A stretch of DNA of 64,000 nucleotides from NCBI RefSeq assembly GCF_017303375.1, contig NZ_JAFKOH010000008.1:155212-219211 (forward strand), read 5' to 3'. The first letter of the stretch is position 1. Each line of letters begins with the position of its first letter. This document shows, piece after piece, positions 59,472-64,000 of the stretch. Origin of the DNA: Bacillus sp. NTK074B (lineage in GTDB: Bacteria > Bacillota > Bacilli > Bacillales > Bacillaceae_B). A program made the position numbers and the translations under genes. The notes under the pieces were generated by a model. That model was not told the DNA's origin, made no database searches, and was given only the letters and a program-made list of their open reading frames with translations.

Positions 59472-60864
59472 GTATTTGTATCAGCTGCTTCTCAGCCATA
59501 CGAGCGTCCTCATCATCGCTTTCATGATCCTCGGCCTCCTGTTTTCCCATTATGTGGAGAATCTTGTGTACGAAAATAAGGTGACGGAGCTCAGGACATA
59601 TGGCGATAAAATTTTATCGGATTTAGAGCGTCCGAGTCCGAGAAGACCCCTTTATCTGGAAGAGTACAGTAACCTGCTTCATGCGCGGAATATCGATGTG
59701 ATCACGTTCAATCGTCAGGGGGAAGTCTCCTTCTCGAGGGGCGGGGTGTATCCTCGCATTGAGCTCTCCCAGGAAGAGTGGGAGAAGATCGAAAGCGGTG
59801 AAACCGTTCCGTTGAAAAAAGATTTCGGACGCTTCAACCAGGCGGTATCCCTTGTCATCATGCCCCGGATCGTCAACGATCAGCTGACGGGTGGACTGAT
59901 CTTGATATCCCCGATCAGCGGGACAAGGGAAATGCTGAGTGAAATCAATCATTATCTTTTATATATCGTCCTGTTGGCGCTGGCGATTTCCGTCCTGGTG
60001 AGCTTGTTCTTATCCAAGCTCCATGTGAAACGGATTCAGCGCATCAGGGAGGCAACATCAAAAGTGTCATCAGGGGATTACGATGTTCACGTCCCAAGCT
60101 CCAACTTCGATGAAATCGGGGATCTCGCCGAAGATTTCAATGAAATGGTCACGAAACTTCAGGCATCCAAAGAGGAAATCGATAATCTTGAAAGCAGGAG
60201 GCGCCAGTTCATGGCGGATGTGTCCCATGAACTGAGAACGCCGCTTACAACGATCCGGGGTGTTATCGAAGGCATCCGGAACGACATGATCCCTGAAGAA
60301 CAGAAGGAAAAAAGCTTCGGCCTCGTCAGCGAGGAAACAAAGCGACTCATCCGTCTTGTCAATGAAAATCTGGACTATGAAAAAATCAGATCCAATCAGG
60401 TGGTGCTCAACAAAGTCACCCTGCCTATCCTTGATGCTTTCGAAGTCATCAAAGAACAGCTTGATTTCCAGGCAGAGGAAAAAGGGAATGACATCAGAAT
60501 CCTTGCCAGTGAAGAGGCCAGGATTCATGCCGACTACGACCGGCTAATCCAGATTCTGATCAATATTACGAAAAACAGCATCCAATTCACGTCCGGTGGA
60601 ACGATTACGTTAAAGGGGTCTTCAGATGAAAAGGAAACTCGCATCGAAATCGAAGACACCGGAATCGGCATGGATCCGGATGAAATCAAGTCGATCTGGC
60701 GCCGCTTCTATAAAGCAGATCTTTCCAGAACGAACAACCCTTACGGGGAATTCGGCATCGGCCTTTCCATCGTGAAGCAGCTCGTGCTCATGCACGAAGG
60801 GACGATCGATGTGTTCAGCGAGAAGGGAAAAGGGACGAAGTTTGTGATCCGGATCCCGGTATGA
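59461..60864 (+). CDS. Sensor histidine kinase (partner of the OmpR-type regulator)
   Basis: This 467-residue membrane kinase has two spans (about residues 10-35 and 165-190) around an extracytoplasmic loop of about 130 residues, a HAMP linker (LSKLHVKRIQRIREATSKVSS), a dimerisation domain with the phospho-accepting His in DVSHELRTPLTT, and an ATPase domain with N, G1 and G2 boxes (INITKNSIQF, DTGIGMDPDE, GIGLSIVKQL). It starts within the last codons of the regulator gene. The ligand is unknown. Confidence 0.9.
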   Translation: MKFRYLYQLLLSHTSVLIIAFMILGLLFSHYVENLVYENKVTELRTYGDKILSDLERPSPRRPLYLEEYSNLLHARNIDVITFNRQGEVSFSRGGVYPRIELSQEEWEKIESGETVPLKKDFGRFNQAVSLVIMPRIVNDQLTGGLILISPISGTREMLSEINHYLLYIVLLALAISVLVSLFLSKLHVKRIQRIREATSKVSSGDYDVHVPSSNFDEIGDLAEDFNEMVTKLQASKEEIDNLESRRRQFMADVSHELRTPLTTIRGVIEGIRNDMIPEEQKEKSFGLVSEETKRLIRLVNENLDYEKIRSNQVVLNKVTLPILDAFEVIKEQLDFQAEEKGNDIRILASEEARIHADYDRLIQILINITKNSIQFTSGGTITLKGSSDEKETRIEIEDTGIGMDPDEIKSIWRRFYKADLSRTNNPYGEFGIGLSIVKQLVLMHEGTIDVFSEKGKGTKFVIRIPV

Positions 60865-61104
60865 GAAAAAAAGATCAGGGGGGACAGAAGAGACCATGAG
60901 GATAGGTCCCCTGGCCCGTTTTTTGAATAGGAGCCATGGTCCCCATGGTTCTATCAACTTTGCCAAGTTGCACGTATGCCCAAACCCCATCTTTCAAAAA
61001 TCATTAATGGAATACGATATTTTAGGTATTTTTGAGGGTTTTTTCTTCTCTTTTCACTGATTCGGGCATTTTCATGAAAAATAGATAGGACTTTTTAATG
61101 GTGA

Positions 61105-61132
61105 TTCACATTCGGCCAAATTCCGTTATAAT
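61105..61132 (+). promoter_or_regulatory. Probable SigA-type promoter of the KinB-like gene
   Basis: TTCACA (61105-61110) and a perfect TATAAT (61127-61132) are 16 bases apart and lie 63 bases before the ATG. Confidence 0.6.
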
Positions 61133-61144
61133 AGGGAAAGAGGA

Positions 61145-61172
61145 ATTATTTTTTTAATATTAAAAAAATAAT
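61145..61172 (+). promoter_or_regulatory. Perfect 28-nt palindrome at the transcript start
   Basis: Fourteen bases starting ATTATTTTTTTAAT are followed directly by their exact complement, with no loop. In RNA this could fold as a hairpin with a four-base loop; in DNA it may be an operator. It lies about six bases after the predicted start point. Confidence 0.85.
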
Positions 61173-61194
61173 CGAAAGCGGGGATGCTATTCCG

Positions 61195-62517
61195 ATGAAT
61201 CATTTTGATTTATTGACCGGTCTACTGATTAATCTCCTAGTCATTCTAATTGTCATATTGCTGTTGAACTTTCACTATCTATCAAGAAATAAAGTACATA
61301 AGCTTCAAATGTCATCTCTTTCGATCTACCTGATCAGCTCATTTCTCATGCTCGTCAGTATGGGCTTGTCTGTTCAGTTGGAAGATGGGTTCCTATATGA
61401 CCTGCGCTGCATTCCCTTTTTACTGGGAGGGATCTACGGTGGCAGGAAGGTCATGCCGTGGCTTGCGGTTACGATGGTTGTGATCCGGCTGCCGATGATG
61501 GGGACGGGAGTCATCATTACCATGATCATTGCGATCCTGTTCACTGTCGTCATTTTGTATGTGCGTCCTAAAATGGCAAACAAGGCATTGAAGGCGAGGG
61601 TCTATGCGTATACGGCATTGTCTTTCGTATACTCGGTTCTTTCTTTTTGGCTACCGTCTGTCATCTTTGATTTTGGTCAGCTTAGCTCGTTCCCAATCTA
61701 CTCAGCGGTCCTGACAGGATCTACGTTTTTTGTCTTCTACTTATGTGAAATCATCAGGACCATTTATATTCTTCAATTGGAATCGATTAAATACGAGAAG
61801 ATGCAGGTCGTTAGTCACCTGGCAGCCAGCATGAGTCATGAGGTCAGGAATCCCTTGACGACTGTGAAAGGATTCCTTCAATTAATCAATGAAGATCCAA
61901 ACAATATGACCAATAATAAAGAACTCTCAGAGGTCGCCGTCAGTGAAATCGACCGGGCGACAGAAGTCATCAACCAATACCTGAACTTTGCGAGGCCTCA
62001 CCCAGAACTTGAGGAAGAAGTAAGTATCAGGGATGAAATCAACCGGTCAAAGGAAATCATCATGCCCCTTGCCGCCAAAAAAGGGATTATCCTAAAGGCG
62101 AATATCCTCCATCACCATTCGATCAAGGGAGATCCGAATAAGCTTCAGCAAGTTCTCATCAACGTCATGAAAAACGGCATGGAGGCCATGGATACCGGTG
62201 GAACGCTCCGCCTCTTCAGCTACCTTGAAGCGGGAAAGGTATTCATTGTCATCAATGACACGGGGATTGGCATGAACAAGGAACAGCTCATGCGCCTCGG
62301 TGAACCGTATTTCTCCATGAAAGGCAAGAACGGAACTGGCCTCGGCATGATGACCGTCTTCCAACTCGTCGAAGGCATGAAAGGCACCATCAAAGTCCTA
62401 AGCAAACCGGAAAAAGGTACATCCGTCATCCTATCCTTCCCACCCTACAACAAACAGGAAAAAGGGCAAATATCAACCCCTCCAAGTACAACAGAGGTCC
62501 GTCCCTCCCTGCGTTAA
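61195..62517 (+). CDS. KinB-like histidine kinase with multi-span sensor
   Basis: This 440-residue kinase has about six membrane spans (residues ~8-200) with no PAS domain, then a dimerisation domain with His in SMSHEVRNPLTTVKGFLQL, and an ATPase domain (LINVMKNGMEAMD, NDTGIGMN, GTGLGMMTVFQLVEG). The architecture and the MSHEVRNPLT motif resemble the sporulation kinase KinB, which feeds the Spo0A phosphorelay, and no response regulator is adjacent, as expected for an orphan kinase. The last 12 codons (STTEVRPSLR) come from a dispersed family-A repeat whose loop holds the stop codon. Confidence 0.85.
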   Translation: MNHFDLLTGLLINLLVILIVILLLNFHYLSRNKVHKLQMSSLSIYLISSFLMLVSMGLSVQLEDGFLYDLRCIPFLLGGIYGGRKVMPWLAVTMVVIRLPMMGTGVIITMIIAILFTVVILYVRPKMANKALKARVYAYTALSFVYSVLSFWLPSVIFDFGQLSSFPIYSAVLTGSTFFVFYLCEIIRTIYILQLESIKYEKMQVVSHLAASMSHEVRNPLTTVKGFLQLINEDPNNMTNNKELSEVAVSEIDRATEVINQYLNFARPHPELEEEVSIRDEINRSKEIIMPLAAKKGIILKANILHHHSIKGDPNKLQQVLINVMKNGMEAMDTGGTLRLFSYLEAGKVFIVINDTGIGMNKEQLMRLGEPYFSMKGKNGTGLGMMTVFQLVEGMKGTIKVLSKPEKGTSVILSFPPYNKQEKGQISTPPSTTEVRPSLR

Positions 62518-62755
62518 GCGGGAGGGACGGACCTCTTTGTGGGAGGGGGCTTTTGTCAAAAAAAATCGACACGGCGGCTTGATTGCTGGAGGTTCCGCAT
62601 CATTATTCTGATTTTGGAATGGATGCCTTAAATCAGGCATGCTAGTGGGAAAACCCACAAGCTTGAAGCAGTTTGAGGTTTACTGAAGAAGAAAGGAAGA
62701 AAGAAGAAGCAGTATCGATGAAAGGGACGGACCTCTCTGTGAGAGGTCCGTCCCT
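62494..62755. repeat. Composite element: family-A hairpin, TTCGACA-type core, family-A hairpin
   Basis: The left hairpin (GAGGTCCGTCCCTCC at 62494 with its complement to 62535) contains the kinase stop codon. A degenerate core (AAAAAATCGACACGGCGGC, about 62558) and a perfect 15-bp hairpin with a three-base loop (62723-62755) follow. This is the third copy of the hairpin-core-hairpin arrangement in the window. Confidence 0.75.
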
Positions 62756-62757
62756 GC

Positions 62758-63900
62758 CTATGGATGCGTATTATGGCTCATCTGCGTAGCTTGAGGGACG
62801 GACTTTTTCTTCTCTTTGATCCCAAACAGGATGCGCGTAAAGGAGAAACGGCGGATCAGGGCATGGTAGGCGATGGAGATGATTCCGAACGAGAGACTAA
62901 CAAGGATGAGCGCTTTTACCCAAATAGGCCAGTTCAGGTCCCTGATAAAGAACCCCATGATAATGATGACAGGCTGGTGCAGAATGTAAAACGGAAGGGA
63001 AGCCTCACTGCTGTACTGGAGAAATGTATTAGAAAAGGACAAATAGCGGTTGGCTAAAGCGTAAAATGCCAGGATTAGATTGAAGCTCCCGATTACCATG
63101 AAACATGTAAAGAGAAAGGATACCGGAGAATCCTCAGGTGGAAGTCCCTTTATGAACCATGCAGTATAGAGGATAAGACAAGCCAATCCAACAGAAAGAT
63201 AAACACGAAAATGATGATGCAAAAGCCCGAGCAAAGAACTGCTGCTGAAACCATAATAACCAGCAAGAAAGAATAGAAGATAAACAGTAAGATCCCACCC
63301 ACCGAGATGAATACTCTCCATAAAGATCGTTACGAGAAGGATGGTCAGTTGAAAGACCAGCAGATGAAAAACGGTGATCCTTTTCAGTGGATTGGTCTTT
63401 ACAAATAAGTACGTTGTTAACAGGGAAAAAACCATGAGTGCAAGCAAGTACCATAGATGTAACCCGAAAAAGGCAAAATTTCCGGTTCCTCCAATTTCCA
63501 CATATATTCCTTTAAAAGCATGTGGCAAAAATTCAAGGAATGATCCCGAGAACTGCTCGTTGGCCTTTCTTTCTACATAGACCTGGGGAGGGGTGAGAAC
63601 CAATACACCGAATAGGAGGGGAATGCCCAAGCGAATAAACCTTTCTTTTACATACCTATCCCAATTCCTCCGTTGTAACGAATAATATGAGCTGATACCC
63701 GAGATGATGAAGAAGATCGGCATGATCCAACTCCCAATCAAAAGGGAAAAAGCCAGGATGACGGGTGAATCTAATTGATTATTTTTTACATGCCAGTCGA
63801 ATGGATTGAAAAACATGGAGCAATGATACAAATACACACATAATGTAGCTATCACCTTGATCCATTCCAGATCGTCTCTTCTGTTATTCTCCTTATTCAT
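62758..63900 (-). CDS. AT3-family membrane acyltransferase
   Basis: This 380-residue protein has about ten membrane spans and belongs to acyltransferase family 3 (OafA-like), which O-acetylates sugars, peptidoglycan or other surface molecules. The N terminus carries DLEWIKVIATLCVYLYHCSMF, where the His and surrounding residues are typical of the family. The ATG used follows AAAGGAG; an earlier in-frame start has no site. The C terminus ends KKKSVPQATQM, in which KSVPQ derives from a family-A half-repeat (62793-62803). The 100 bases upstream hold nothing that I can name. Confidence 0.85.
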   Translation of the reverse strand: MNKENNRRDDLEWIKVIATLCVYLYHCSMFFNPFDWHVKNNQLDSPVILAFSLLIGSWIMPIFFIISGISSYYSLQRRNWDRYVKERFIRLGIPLLFGVLVLTPPQVYVERKANEQFSGSFLEFLPHAFKGIYVEIGGTGNFAFFGLHLWYLLALMVFSLLTTYLFVKTNPLKRITVFHLLVFQLTILLVTIFMESIHLGGWDLTVYLLFFLAGYYGFSSSSLLGLLHHHFRVYLSVGLACLILYTAWFIKGLPPEDSPVSFLFTCFMVIGSFNLILAFYALANRYLSFSNTFLQYSSEASLPFYILHQPVIIIMGFFIRDLNWPIWVKALILVSLSFGIISIAYHALIRRFSFTRILFGIKEKKKSVPQATQMSHNTHP

Positions 63901-64000
63901 GCTCTTCTCTCCTTTTACTAAAAGGCTGTTTTCCCAAAGATTGTTGCTATTTGCATCCAAACTTAGATTTACGATGCTCTGTCAATTAGGTTGTGGTGCA

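Larger units (their letters stand above)
60865..61194 (+). other. Intergenic region: family-C repeat and upstream sequences of the KinB-like gene
   Basis: A family-C repeat pair (GAGGATAGGTCCCCTGG and CCATGGTCCCCATGG, about 60895-60950) follows the kinase stop. The rest is AT-rich and holds the promoter and palindrome listed separately. Confidence 0.65.

Noticed and set aside
1..64000. CRISPR arrays, tRNA and rRNA genes, integrase or transposase genes, replication origins
   Set aside because: No regularly spaced direct repeats, tRNA cloverleaf or rRNA sequence, or recombinase motifs were seen. The repeats present are inverted and irregularly spaced.

Overview
The window looks like a chromosome segment of an endospore-forming Bacillaceae, probably a marine or salt-tolerant Bacillus/Rossellomorea-type organism. 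Support comes from purine-rich Shine-Dalgarno sites, TTG and GTG starts, GerP-like and GerC-like spore germination genes, a KinB-like kinase, an RsbR-type stressosome protein, a staphyloxanthin-type C30 carotenoid cluster and a microbial rhodopsin. I see no rRNA, tRNA, prophage, CRISPR array or intact transposase. The genus is inferred; no database was searched.

Layout. 1-3.6 kb: end of a TRAP transporter operon with a PatA-like aminotransferase and a RocB-like M20 peptidase. 4.0-11 kb: DUF488 protein, a hydrolase behind a SigB-like promoter, then crtP-crtO-crtN-crtQ (the diapophytoene synthase crtM is absent). 11-17 kb: DUF819 membrane protein, ElaA-type acetyltransferase, a xenorhodopsin-type rhodopsin, an RsbR paralogue and an MDR oxidoreductase. 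17-20 kb: a T-box leader controlling a HIT protein and a PP2C-like phosphatase, then an adenine-type riboswitch in front of adenosine deaminase. 20-27 kb: an ECF sigma/anti-sigma pair, small accessory genes, several decayed acetyltransferases, an Lrp regulator, and a NaK-type channel with an altered selectivity filter. 27-30 kb: an SgrR-like regulator divergent from an MFS exporter. 30.6-36.4 kb: a complete-looking heterocycloanthracin/sonorensin-type thiazole/oxazole peptide cluster (Cys-rich precursor, ThiF-like protein, YcaO cyclodehydratase, SagB dehydrogenase). 37-42 kb: acetyltransferase, GrpB, lipoprotein, small membrane proteins and a diguanylate cyclase. 42-50 kb: MarR plus a heterodimeric ABC exporter and two MFS exporters, with relics of a GerC gene and of a third exporter. 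50.7-53.3 kb: a GerP-like spore operon behind a SigK-like promoter, and a lipoprotein. 53.4-64 kb: a frameshifted phosphotransferase/kinase fusion, then an envelope group (HtrA protease, PrsA-like foldase, a secreted protein with six 28-residue repeats, a two-component system), a KinB-like kinase behind a perfect 28-nt palindrome, and an AT3 acyltransferase.

A genome-scale feature runs through the window: intergenic gaps are full of short inverted repeats that share a GGGACgG/GGGACAG core and fall into at least four families. Several act as terminators, some are fused to the 3' ends of genes, two sit exactly where genes are truncated, and some bracket a second repeat that carries a TTCGACA core. 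The most interesting single loci are the T-box/HIT/PP2C operon, the xenorhodopsin, the channel with a TIGHPT filter, the peptide cluster, and this repeat system.
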